Positions 1 to 7,642 of a stretch of DNA of 64,000 bases are shown piece after piece. A program made the translations under genes and the position numbers. The DNA comes from Gemmatimonadota bacterium (GTDB lineage Bacteria > Gemmatimonadota > Gemmatimonadetes > Longimicrobiales > Gaopeijiaceae): positions 58,326 to 122,325 of the forward strand of contig JAPPGI010000030.1 in assembly GCA_028874985.1 (NCBI GenBank), given 5' to 3'. Each line of letters begins with the position of its first letter. Within the stretch, counting starts at the first letter, position 1. The notes beneath the pieces were generated by a model that saw only the letters and a program-made list of their open reading frames with translations, had not been told where the DNA came from and did no database searches.

Positions 1-231
1 GGTGCCGTCGCCCACCGTCAGTTCGTGCAGTGCACCCGCATGGGCCACCCAGCGATTCCCGGAGGCCCAGAGTCCGCGACCCCCGCCTTCCCCCAGCCGG
101 AGGAAGGCGGCGGCCGAAACCGCGCCGATATCGCGCCGGATCTGATACAGGCGCAGCCGTTTCTTCTCCCGTGCGGGTCGCGCCAAAGTTGTGGGTGGTC
201 TAGCGGCCCGTGGCAGAGGACCCCGCTGCAT
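1..231 (-). CDS. Partial ORF running off the left edge, function unknown
   Basis: Reading the minus strand from about 231 down to base 1 gives an open frame with high third-position GC. Its later part reads RLYQIRRDIGAVSAAAFL followed by a GLWASGNRW stretch, which looks like real protein. An ATG lies at 231-229 inside dispersed repeat copy 1, and a TTG at 186-184 lies just outside it. I cannot decide between them, and no clear ribosome binding site precedes either. The protein continues beyond the window. Alternating hydrophobic and glycine-rich stretches would suit a beta-propeller, but this is a guess. Confidence 0.35.
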   Translation of the reverse strand, partial: MQRGPLPRAARPPTTLARPAREKKRLRLYQIRRDIGAVSAAAFLRLGEGGGRGLWASGNRWVAHAGALHELTVGDGT

Positions 232-262
232 TCGGCCGGCGATGCATCCGGGCCAGGAGACT
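201..262 (+). repeat. Dispersed repeat, copy 1
   Basis: Core at 228-254 (GCATTCG, then GGCGATGCATCC, then GGGCC), preceded by GCGGCCCGTGG and ACCCCGC. The same ordered blocks occur near 16854-16895, 43956-44009 and 63853-63923 on the opposite strand. This copy lies immediately downstream of the lipoprotein gene that ends at 264. Confidence 0.75.
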
Positions 263-263
263 G

Positions 264-812
264 CTAGCGCCCGACCGCGAAGCCGCGGTCCGCCCGTGAC
301 GGAACCCCGTCACGAGCCGTCGCGCCCTCCAGCGCGAAGTCCTCCCCGTCAGGGGGCGGACCGGTGATGCCGGTTACGCCGCAGTTCTGCAGGAGCGTCT
401 GGGCATCGGCCTTGCCGGTCTCGGAAGGTGCCAGTACGTCCTCCCCCTCCTCCGGCCCATCGTTGGCGGTGAAGCCCGCAGAGGCGTCCTGGTCCGCAAT
501 GCGCGTGACCGTGACCCTGATGTTGGTCTCACCGGTCTGGGGATTGTCGTAGGCGGTTGCCGTCAACACATCGTGGTGGGTGTTGCCCGTGAAGAGCTGC
601 AGGCCCAGCCCTGAGGTCTGCTTGCGTCCCTTCACCAGGATTCCCTCGGTCGCCTCTTCGATCGTGTAGCCCATCATGTTCAGCTGGGCCACCGCACACT
701 TGTAGGCGGTCTCCATGCCCGGGGGCGCCACGCCGTAGTACTGGACGGGAGCGGAGGAGCAGGCAGCCGAAAGGACGGCGAGGAAGGCGGCGTGTTTTCT
801 CATTTTCTTCAC
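264..812 (-). CDS. Hypothetical lipoprotein
   Basis: A 182-residue protein with an N-terminal lipoprotein signal: a Lys/Arg start, a hydrophobic stretch and a lipobox LSAAC around residues 14-18, followed by SSAP. It should be exported and lipidated. The mature part carries a region around residues 30-110 rich in alternating polar and hydrophobic residues (VQYYGV, GYTIEEATEG, LVKGRKQT). The C-terminal third is acidic and probably disordered. I recognise no family. It is divergent from ppk1, with about 135 bases between the two starts. The first ATG of the frame is used because the signal peptide begins there. Confidence 0.75.
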   Translation of the reverse strand: MKKMRKHAAFLAVLSAACSSAPVQYYGVAPPGMETAYKCAVAQLNMMGYTIEEATEGILVKGRKQTSGLGLQLFTGNTHHDVLTATAYDNPQTGETNIRVTVTRIADQDASAGFTANDGPEEGEDVLAPSETGKADAQTLLQNCGVTGITGPPPDGEDFALEGATARDGVPSRADRGFAVGR

Positions 813-947
813 CCTGTCTTATCCTTCTCATCTGATGGTGGGTTATGGCCGGGCCACAGAAGCAACTTGGCCGCACCCCTCCCGCTCGTCAACCAACCGG
901 AAGGGCCCGATGTTTGCTCCCAAGACCGCGTTACCATATGTTTACGG

Positions 948-3227
948 ATGTCCGACACCCCCCTCCAACGTGACGTCTCTGTGGCCGTGGAAGAAGGCCT
1001 CGGGGATTCCGCACCTGTTACCCCGGGAGTAACGGAGCGTTCCGCCCAGCCATCCGCTCCGACTCCGTTTCAAACCCCGGCGGACCCCACCCCTTTAGCG
1101 GAGGCGAAGCGGCATGATCTCGGCAAACCCGAGTACTACCTAAACCGCGAGCTTACCTGGCTCAACTTCAACTTCCGGGTTCTGCACGAGGCCGAAGACC
1201 CGCGCACGCCGCTTCTGGAACGTCTGAAGTTCCTGGCGATCGTGGGATCGAACCTCGACGAGTTCTTCATGAAGCGCATCGGGGGGCTCAAGCAACAGGT
1301 GGAGGCGGGAATCACCGAGCGCACGGTGGACGGCCGCACGCCCGGCGAGCAGATCGAGCAGTGCTACACCGTCGTGCGGGAGCTGGAGGCGGGGCAGCGG
1401 AAGGCGGCGGCCGAAGTCCTGAAGGCCCTGGCCGGCGAGGGGATCCGGGTAGTGGACTGGAAGGAGCTGAACCGCGCGCACCGCAGGTGGCTCCGCAAAC
1501 ACTACGTGCGCAACATCTACCCCCTGGTCACCCCCCAGGCGACCGATCCGGCTCATCCCTTCCCGTTCATCTCCAACCTGTCGCTCAACCTGCTGGTCAC
1601 CCTGCGCTACGAGAGCGACGAGCACACGTCGCTGGCAAGGGTCAAGGTACCGGTGGGCGCCGGCATCCCGCGCTTCGTACGGGTTGCGGAGTCGAGCGAG
1701 TGGGTGCCGCTGGAGAGCGTCATGGCCAACAACCTCGATCTGCTCTTCCCGGGCATGGAGATCCTGGCCTGCGAGATCTTCCGCGTCACCCGGAATGCCA
1801 TCTACGATGTCGACGAGGACACGGCCGATGACCTTCTCGAACTCATCGAAGCCGGGTTGCGGAAACGTCACCTGGCCCCGATCGTGCGCCTGCAGGTGGA
1901 AGGGGGGTTCGACCTCGGACGCCGACACATGCTCGCCCACGAACTCGGCCTGAAGGAGAGCGACATTTTCGAGGGCGAGCGTCTGCTGGGGTATCGGGAC
2001 CTGCTGGCGTTGCATGATCTGCCGCGCCCCGGTCTCAAGGACCCCGCGCACCACCCCTCGGAGCACCCGGAGCTGCTGACGAACCGGCCCATCTTCCACG
2101 TGATCCGGGAAGAAGGGCCGGTCCTGCTGCATCATCCCTACCAGGCTTTCGACACATCCGTGCTGCGTTTTCTGCGAGAAGCCTCGCACGACCCGAAGGT
2201 GCGGGCCATAAAGATGACCTTCTACCGGATGGCGCCGCGGAGCAGCATCATAGACCACCTCGTGCACGCCGCGCGCCAGGGGAAGCAGGTCGCGGTCGTG
2301 ATCGAGCTGCAGGCCCGTTTCGACGAAGCGGCCAATATTCGTTGGGCGAACGCCCTCTCGGCCCACGGCATCCACGTGACCTACGGGGTACTGGGCCTGA
2401 AGACGCACTGCAAGCTCATCCTGGTGGTGCGCCAGGATCACGACGGGCTTCGCCGCTACGCGCACGTCGGCACCGGCAACTACCATGTGGGCACCGCCCG
2501 CCTCTACTGCGATCACGGGATCCTGACCTGCGATCCCGCGATCGGAGCGGACCTGACCGAACTCTTCAACTACCTGACCACCGGCTACCGCCCCAAGCGC
2601 AAGTACTGGAAGCTGCTCGTGGCGCCGAAACACCTGCGCGGCGCCATCCTGAAGCGTATCGAGCGCGAGATCGCGCTTCACTCCGGGAAGTCGCCGGGAA
2701 GGATCCAGTTCCAGATGAACGCCCTGGAGGACCCCGAGGTCACCCGGGCATTGTATATCGCCTCGGCGAAGGGCGTCTCGGTGGACCTCATCGTGCGGGA
2801 CAGCTGCCGCATTCGTCCGGGAATTCCCGGGCTGTCCGAGAATATCCGCGTGGTGAGCATCGTGGGCCGGTTCCTGCAGCACTCCCGCATCTACTATTTC
2901 CGCAACGGCGGGGACGAGGAGTACTACATCGGCTCGGCGGACTGCATGGGTCGGAACCTGGGCGCCCGCGTCGAAGCGCTGGTGCCGGTGGAGGACGTGG
3001 CGCTCCGCGCCGAACTCAGACAGGTGCTGGACATCCAGCTTGCGGACCGCCGATGCGCCTGGGAGATGTCGGCGGACGGCAGCTACACGCAGCTGACCCC
3101 GCCGGCACACCGCGAAACCGGCACGTTCCAGTCCATGATCGCGTGGGCGCACGCGAGGGAATTCGAGGGCACCCGGCTGCGCAACCGGCGGGCTGTGGGG
3201 TTGCTCGAGCGCTGGAAGCGGGACTGA
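948..3227 (+). CDS. ppk1: Polyphosphate kinase 1
   Basis: A 759-residue PPK1, which reversibly makes long-chain polyphosphate from ATP. It shows the family's N-terminal helical domain (YLNRELTWLNFNFRVL, then SNLDEFFMKRIGGL), head domain, and the two phospholipase-D-like catalytic domains. The likely autophosphorylated histidine is H506 in YAHVGTGNYH; a second conserved histidine is H645 in FLQHSRIYYF. The frame is open upstream to 792, but I chose the ATG at 948 because the upstream residues are unlike the family and would overlap the divergent lipoprotein gene. Residues 1-60 are Pro/Thr-rich and poorly conserved. The family call is secure. A PPK2 gene lies 20 kb downstream. Confidence 0.96.
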   Translation: MSDTPLQRDVSVAVEEGLGDSAPVTPGVTERSAQPSAPTPFQTPADPTPLAEAKRHDLGKPEYYLNRELTWLNFNFRVLHEAEDPRTPLLERLKFLAIVGSNLDEFFMKRIGGLKQQVEAGITERTVDGRTPGEQIEQCYTVVRELEAGQRKAAAEVLKALAGEGIRVVDWKELNRAHRRWLRKHYVRNIYPLVTPQATDPAHPFPFISNLSLNLLVTLRYESDEHTSLARVKVPVGAGIPRFVRVAESSEWVPLESVMANNLDLLFPGMEILACEIFRVTRNAIYDVDEDTADDLLELIEAGLRKRHLAPIVRLQVEGGFDLGRRHMLAHELGLKESDIFEGERLLGYRDLLALHDLPRPGLKDPAHHPSEHPELLTNRPIFHVIREEGPVLLHHPYQAFDTSVLRFLREASHDPKVRAIKMTFYRMAPRSSIIDHLVHAARQGKQVAVVIELQARFDEAANIRWANALSAHGIHVTYGVLGLKTHCKLILVVRQDHDGLRRYAHVGTGNYHVGTARLYCDHGILTCDPAIGADLTELFNYLTTGYRPKRKYWKLLVAPKHLRGAILKRIEREIALHSGKSPGRIQFQMNALEDPEVTRALYIASAKGVSVDLIVRDSCRIRPGIPGLSENIRVVSIVGRFLQHSRIYYFRNGGDEEYYIGSADCMGRNLGARVEALVPVEDVALRAELRQVLDIQLADRRCAWEMSADGSYTQLTPPAHRETGTFQSMIAWAHAREFEGTRLRNRRAVGLLERWKRD

Positions 3228-3252
3228 CCGCCGGGCGCCAGGGCACCCGCAA

Positions 3253-3996
3253 TCACGCCTTCCCGGCCAACACGCCCAGCTCGGCCAACGTCACCACCCG
3301 CCCCCTCTCCGCCCAGCGCGCCAGCGTTTCGGCTTCCGGTTCGAGTCCAAGCCCCCACGTCGCGTCCCGCACGGCCGTCACCGCGTAGCCGCGCGCCTGC
3401 AGCCCTTCGACGGCCTGGGTGACGCACACATCGCGCGCCACCCCGATCACCACGAACTCCGGCTCGCGGCCCAGCTCCTCTCGCAGCAAACGCACGAAGG
3501 CCTCGCAGGCGGGGTTGCCCTCGAACACGTTGAAGCGCGTCTTGCGCACGAAGACGGGGCGGCGCTCCGTCACGGCCCGGCGTGCCACGCGCGCGGCGTC
3601 CTCCGCGGAAGCATCGTGGGCCAGCACCACCGGGTCGACCGGGCGGATCTCCTCGATCACCTCGGCCCCCGCACGCTCTTCCGGGTCCGGCGACCTTCCC
3701 ATGCAGTGCGGAGGATAGGTTTCGCGGGCCGGGTCCGGAGCGACCGGGTCGATCTCGGGGTCGTCGAGGCCGTGCCAGTCGCCCGTGTAGACGAGGACGT
3801 CACAATGCCTGCGCATCCACGCCGCGGCAGCCTCCAGCGCGGGAACCACCCTCACCGCTCCCGGGTCGGAATCGTCGCGGAGATCGCGCACGTACAGACG
3901 GCCCAGGGGACTCATGAAGTCCTCCTGCACGTCCACGATCCACCCCACGCGCGCGGGCCCGGCCACCGCCCGTCCTCCCGCCGGCCGTTCGCTCAT
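3253..3996 (-). CDS. pncA: Nicotinamidase-like cysteine hydrolase (isochorismatase family)
   Basis: A 247-residue isochorismatase-fold hydrolase. The likely catalytic triad is visible: Asp in VDVQEDF (about D22), Lys in FVRKTRF, and Cys in ARDVCVTQAV. A DWH motif in the position used by nicotinamidases for metal binding is also present. Nicotinamidase converts nicotinamide to nicotinate. The start overlaps the stop of the upstream nicotinate phosphoribosyltransferase gene by 4 bases (ATGA), so the two are probably co-translated. That pairing is the main reason to prefer nicotinamidase over other cysteine hydrolases. The gene is convergent with ppk1. Confidence 0.85.
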   Translation of the reverse strand: MSERPAGGRAVAGPARVGWIVDVQEDFMSPLGRLYVRDLRDDSDPGAVRVVPALEAAAAWMRRHCDVLVYTGDWHGLDDPEIDPVAPDPARETYPPHCMGRSPDPEERAGAEVIEEIRPVDPVVLAHDASAEDAARVARRAVTERRPVFVRKTRFNVFEGNPACEAFVRLLREELGREPEFVVIGVARDVCVTQAVEGLQARGYAVTAVRDATWGLGLEPEAETLARWAERGRVVTLAELGVLAGKA

Positions 3997-5117
3997 TCCA
4001 CCCGCTCCAGTCTCTCGTTCGGCCGGTGCCAGCGCCCGGCCTTTGCCCTCGGCTCACCCTCAACCAGTACCACGTCGGCCGTGTAGTCGAAGGATCCTCG
4101 CATCAGCGACGATCCCACTCCGTAGGAATCGACCGGTACTCCCGCCTCCTCGAAGGCCCGGATCTTCGCGGCGTCGAACCCGCCCGAAACCACGATGTGG
4201 ACATGCCCGAATCCCCTGCCGTCCAGCGCATCCCGCACCTTGCGCACCAGCCGGGGATTCACGCCGCGCGGATCGAAGTCGCCCATCTCGCCCTCCACGG
4301 ACCGGTCTACCATGGTGCCCGAGGTGTCGAGACGTACCCCCCACAGGCGCTCCCCGAGAGCGTTGGCCACCGCCAGCGACGTCTTCACGCTGTCATTGTC
4401 GAAATCCACGAGCGACACGATGTGCACGTCGTCGGCGAGCGAATCGGCCAGGGAAACCGTCGCGGCCACGGTGTCGCCTCCGAAGGCGGCAATCAGACCG
4501 TGCGGAACCGTGCCGATCCCGGACGAACCCCACCACGAGGCCTGCGCGTCGGTCGAAACCCCGATCGCGCCCGCCACGTGTGCCGCCCAGCCGTCACCGG
4601 TCTGCACCCTCCAGTGATCGTGCCGGGCGGGGAAGAACATGATCGGCTTGGGCCACGCGGCCTCGACGACGGCACGCGTATTGGTGGCGATGCGGGTGCG
4701 GCGCCCCAGCACCCCCGCGCAGAGCGTCTCCAGGTGGATGAAGGCCGGGTACGGCCCGGTGATGAGCATGACCGTTTCCCAAGGGCGGGCCCGGTCCCCG
4801 TCGCGCAGGGAGAGAACTTCGAGGTCGGCGAAGTCATAGCCCTCGGTGAGGCACACCTTCAGCATGCCGATGGCCTCGTCGGTACCCGCCACCACGGCGT
4901 CGCGCTTCTGGAAGACCTGCATGGTGACCGATGGACCGCGCCCGCACGCCAGCAGAAGGTCTCGCGCGCGCACGAAATACTTGTCCGAGTAGTAGCCGCT
5001 CCGCATCTTCCCGGCGGGGAATTCGAAGATGGCGGGGTCGAGCCGATCCGCGTGCCGTATGGGGGCGGGGGGTGCTGTTGTGGCGGCTGACGCCGCCGTG
5101 CCGGAAAGCAGGCGCAC
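3993..5117 (-). CDS. pncB: Nicotinate phosphoribosyltransferase
   Basis: A 374-residue member of the nicotinate/quinolinate phosphoribosyltransferase fold, which makes nicotinate mononucleotide from nicotinate and PRPP in NAD salvage. Recognisable segments are KMRSGYYSDKYF near the N-terminus, QVFQKRDAVVAG, the central HDHWRVQTGDG, and the C-terminal phosphate-binding strand with VVSGGFDAAKI and YGVGSSLM. It is shorter than the E. coli PncB and resembles the compact form found in many other bacteria. It is transcribed leftward and runs into pncA with an ATGA overlap, giving a two-gene Preiss-Handler salvage operon. Confidence 0.88.
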   Translation of the reverse strand: MRLLSGTAASAATTAPPAPIRHADRLDPAIFEFPAGKMRSGYYSDKYFVRARDLLLACGRGPSVTMQVFQKRDAVVAGTDEAIGMLKVCLTEGYDFADLEVLSLRDGDRARPWETVMLITGPYPAFIHLETLCAGVLGRRTRIATNTRAVVEAAWPKPIMFFPARHDHWRVQTGDGWAAHVAGAIGVSTDAQASWWGSSGIGTVPHGLIAAFGGDTVAATVSLADSLADDVHIVSLVDFDNDSVKTSLAVANALGERLWGVRLDTSGTMVDRSVEGEMGDFDPRGVNPRLVRKVRDALDGRGFGHVHIVVSGGFDAAKIRAFEEAGVPVDSYGVGSSLMRGSFDYTADVVLVEGEPRAKAGRWHRPNERLERVE

Positions 5118-5244
5118 GACGACCGGTGCCTGTCAGGACCGGGCGGGGCACCACCCTCGGTCCCGCCGAGGGATTGGCGCCCCGCCCGGGTCCATCAGGC
5201 CCGGTCGCCGAGCGGCTGGGCTCCCGGGACCGCCGGAGCCGCTG

Positions 5245-5769
5245 CTAACGTTGTTGGGGCGTACAGTTGATGGGCCAGGTGTAGCTCTCCAACGGGTCGC
5301 TCTGCTCCCCGATCCAGCGGCCCTCCCACGGAACACTCTCATCTCCGCCCCAGAATGCGCCCGTGTTGTCGTAGAAGCGGAAGACGCGCACGAACATCGA
5401 TCCCGTCACCATCACGCGCCGCAGGGTCCGCCGACAGATGTCGTCGGGCAGCAAACCCCACCACGTCAGGGCCGGCTTCCTCACGTCGTTGATGTCCTCC
5501 GACAGTTCGAGGAGGCCGTATTCCGTGTGGGTCTTCTCCCACACGTTGGTGATCCTCGATATGAAGTACCCCGCGAATTCTCTCTCGAGATTGAGCTCGA
5601 ATCCGTGGATCGAGTCAACGGCCTCGTCGGTGATCCCCCAGCCGAGAGTGTCGCCGAACAGGTACAGGAGTGAGATCGGCATCACGGGCCTGTCCACATC
5701 GAGCCGATCGACGCATGCCCCCGGCGCAACGGCCAGGGCGAGGGCGAGTAGGTAGTAGCGTTTCCTCAT
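5245..5769 (-). CDS. Hypothetical lipoprotein
   Basis: A 174-residue protein with a clear lipoprotein signal (MRKRYYLLALALAVAPGAC, lipobox APGAC at residues 15-19). The mature part is rich in aromatic residues (YGLLEL, WWGLLPDDIC, FRFYDNTGAFWGG) and ends in TPQQR. It contains cysteines in LPDDICRR and PINCTPQ that could pair. No family recognised. It lies upstream of pncB in the same orientation, but a gap of about 130 bases makes co-transcription uncertain. Confidence 0.75.
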   Translation of the reverse strand: MRKRYYLLALALAVAPGACVDRLDVDRPVMPISLLYLFGDTLGWGITDEAVDSIHGFELNLEREFAGYFISRITNVWEKTHTEYGLLELSEDINDVRKPALTWWGLLPDDICRRTLRRVMVTGSMFVRVFRFYDNTGAFWGGDESVPWEGRWIGEQSDPLESYTWPINCTPQQR

Positions 5770-5911
5770 GGTCCTTGCTCCTTGATGAGGTGGGTGTCAG
5801 CACCCCGGCGCGCCAGGGTGGTTGGGGACCTGGGGCTGCCGGCCCCCCGGTTCGATAGTAGGTCGGATCCAGCGGTTGCTCATGGTCAGGAAATAGGGGG
5901 TGGAGGATCGC

Positions 5912-5964
5912 GTTTGTCAACAATTAGGGGGTGTCGGGTCCGGGTTTGTCAACAGAGAGGGGGT
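5912..5964 (+). repeat. Two direct copies of a GTTTGTCAACA motif
   Basis: GTTTGTCAACA occurs at 5912-5922 and again at 5944-5954, each followed by AG-rich bases and GGGGGTGT. The period is 32 bases. A weaker GGGGGTG copy precedes the first. Multiple short repeats with GTTGACAAAC on the minus strand resemble the ends of some insertion sequences. I infer an IS end but cannot assign a family. Confidence 0.5.
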
Positions 5965-6215
5965 GTGGACGGTGCTCTTTCGCCCTGAATGGCCTCCCTC
6001 GAGCACCTCCGGCGCCTGGATGCTCCCCCATTCCGGGACACGCCGACCCCCCTGCGGTCCTCCGCTTCTTCCTTGACGCCCGGCGCCCGCGGAGCCAGGA
6101 TGAGCAGTCGCGGAGAGCCTTCACCTCCTGCCGGAGCAACTCCGCAAGACAGGCGGACCTCGTGGCGGATCACATCGACCTGCCGGGTCGCCTGTTCCAC
6201 CTCGAGACGGAGGGA
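5965..6215 (-). mobile_element. Possible insertion-sequence scar
   Basis: Between the motif repeats and the sirtuin, the minus strand reads LAELLRQEVKALRD and then RGRRASRKKRR, resembling the coiled, basic start of a small transposase ORF. It has no start codon of its own and stops at the repeats. The opposite strand has no convincing gene either. Together with the missing sirtuin start this suggests an insertion or deletion event. The evidence is composition and position only. Confidence 0.3.
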
Positions 6216-6993
6216 TGACCGGATTCATGGCGTCGCGCAGCCGGGGCGGGAGCTGGCCCGGGCCCGCGAACTCGTCGCCGGCGCCACGAGGGCCGTGGCT
6301 CTGACAGGCGCGGGGATTTCGGCGGAGTCGGGCGTCCCGACCTTTCGCGACGCGGGCGGACTGTGGCACAACTACAGGCCGGAGGAACTGGCGACCGTCG
6401 GGGCCTTCGAACGCGATCCCCGGACGGTGTGGGAGTGGTACCGGTGGCGCCGCGGTTTCGTCGCCGATTGCGACCCCAACGAGGGACATCGCGCCCTCGC
6501 CCGCTTCTTCCTGGAACGCGGGGAGGCGGGAATCGTGACGCAGAATGTGGACGGGCTCCACACCCGGGCCGCCCGGGAGGAGGCGGGGGACGGGCCGCCC
6601 GACGCCGCGTTGCCGGTCGAGATCCACGGCGCAATCGCGCGCGACCGGTGCAACCGGTGCGGGCTCCGGGCGGAACCGGGTCCGGAGGAGGACTCCCTGC
6701 CGCGCTGTGAGGCGTGCGGGGGGATGCGGCGGCCGGATGTGGTGCTGTTCGGGGAAATGCTCGACCCCGAGTTGCTGGAGCGCGCGCAGTCCATGGCGGC
6801 ACGCGCCGACCTCTGCCTGGTGATCGGGACCAGCGCGGTCGTGTACCCGGCGGCGGGGATCCCCATGACCACGCTGAGCGCGGGCGGGAGCATCATCGAG
6901 GTCAACACCGAGGCGACCGGGTTGACGGGGGTGGCCGCAGTGGCGTTGCGGGGAGAGGCCGGGGTGGTGCTGCCGCTGTTGCTGGAGCCGTGA
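6097..6993 (+). CDS. Sir2-family NAD-dependent protein deacylase (5' end uncertain)
   Basis: Sirtuin core from about base 6250: GAGISAESGVPTFRD (NAD binding), TQNVDGLH, the catalytic His in VEIHGAI, a zinc site built from CNRCG and CEACGG, and GTSAVVYPAAG near the C-terminus. All key residues are present, so the core should be active in NAD-dependent lysine deacylation. The 5' end is odd. The in-frame ATGs at 5989 and 6097 lie in sequence that does not look sirtuin-like. The ATG at 6215, preceded by GGAGGG, is in another frame. I report 6097, but a lost or shifted start next to an IS-like scar is as likely. The nearby pncAB operon supplies NAD, which is at least consistent. Confidence 0.8.
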   Translation, partial: RMSSRGEPSPPAGATPQDRRTSWRITSTCRVACSTSRRRDDRIHGVAQPGRELARARELVAGATRAVALTGAGISAESGVPTFRDAGGLWHNYRPEELATVGAFERDPRTVWEWYRWRRGFVADCDPNEGHRALARFFLERGEAGIVTQNVDGLHTRAAREEAGDGPPDAALPVEIHGAIARDRCNRCGLRAEPGPEEDSLPRCEACGGMRRPDVVLFGEMLDPELLERAQSMAARADLCLVIGTSAVVYPAAGIPMTTLSAGGSIIEVNTEATGLTGVAAVALRGEAGVVLPLLLEP

Positions 6994-6995
6994 GC

Positions 6996-7556
6996 ATGTC
7001 GTTCGATGCCTGGGTGTGGGGAGGCCTGCTGATCGCGTGGGGGTCTGCCTGCGCGGGCGGCGGCACCATCGCAGCCCGGCAGGAGCGGGTCCTCCTGCTG
7101 TGGGGCGGTGTGGACGCCGGCGGTGTTCCCCACCTGGACCCCGCGTTCGTTCTCGAGGGTTCGCCGCACGTTCCCCGGGCGGATGGCCCGCACCGGATCG
7201 CCGGACGCGACGTGCAAGGCGCCGAACTGTTCTCGCTGAGATTCGAGATGCCCGTGGTGGCCGACGGCGACGGAAGCTCCTCCTTCGTCTTCTCCCTTCC
7301 GGCGCGGGAGGAGTGGGCGGACCGGCTGGCGAGCATCACCCTGTCAGGACCGGGCGGGTCGTTCACACTGGACCGGGGCAGCGATCATCCGATGGCGATT
7401 CTGCGCAGCACCGAGACGGGACAGATCCGGCGCTTCGTGCGCGACCTGCCCCCAGGGCCCGCGGCGCGGGAGACCGCCGAACGACTGGCGGCCGAGACCG
7501 GCTTCGAGCTTGTCTTCAGCCGCGGGATCCCGGATCCGGCGGATTGGCGGCGATAG
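6996..7556 (+). CDS. Hypothetical exported protein
   Basis: A 186-residue protein starting 2 bases after the sirtuin stop. The N-terminus (MSFDAWVWGGLLIAWGSAC) is hydrophobic and could be a signal sequence, with GSAC as a weak lipobox. The mature part contains FSLRFEMPVVADGDG and SSSFVFSLPAREEW, then ITLSGPGGSFTLDRGSD, a beta-rich pattern like small immunoglobulin-like domains attached to secreted proteases. I cannot name it. The close spacing suggests co-transcription with the sirtuin, though a shared function is unlikely. Confidence 0.7.
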   Translation: MSFDAWVWGGLLIAWGSACAGGGTIAARQERVLLLWGGVDAGGVPHLDPAFVLEGSPHVPRADGPHRIAGRDVQGAELFSLRFEMPVVADGDGSSSFVFSLPAREEWADRLASITLSGPGGSFTLDRGSDHPMAILRSTETGQIRRFVRDLPPGPAARETAERLAAETGFELVFSRGIPDPADWRR

Positions 7557-7642
7557 CGGACGACGAAGGCGGTCTCGACTGACCATCCCGTACTCTGTAT
7601 CTTCAGAACCCGTAGCCCCCCGCACCAGGAGAGATCTCGCCG

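Noticed and set aside
1140..3152. A 670-codon frame antisense to ppk1
   Set aside because: It lies fully opposite a well conserved kinase and shows no family motif. Long antisense frames are expected where third positions are mostly G or C.
6215..6222. ATG at 6215 as the sirtuin start
   Set aside because: It has a GGAGG just upstream but lies in a different reading frame from the sirtuin core, and the ribosome binding site is too close.
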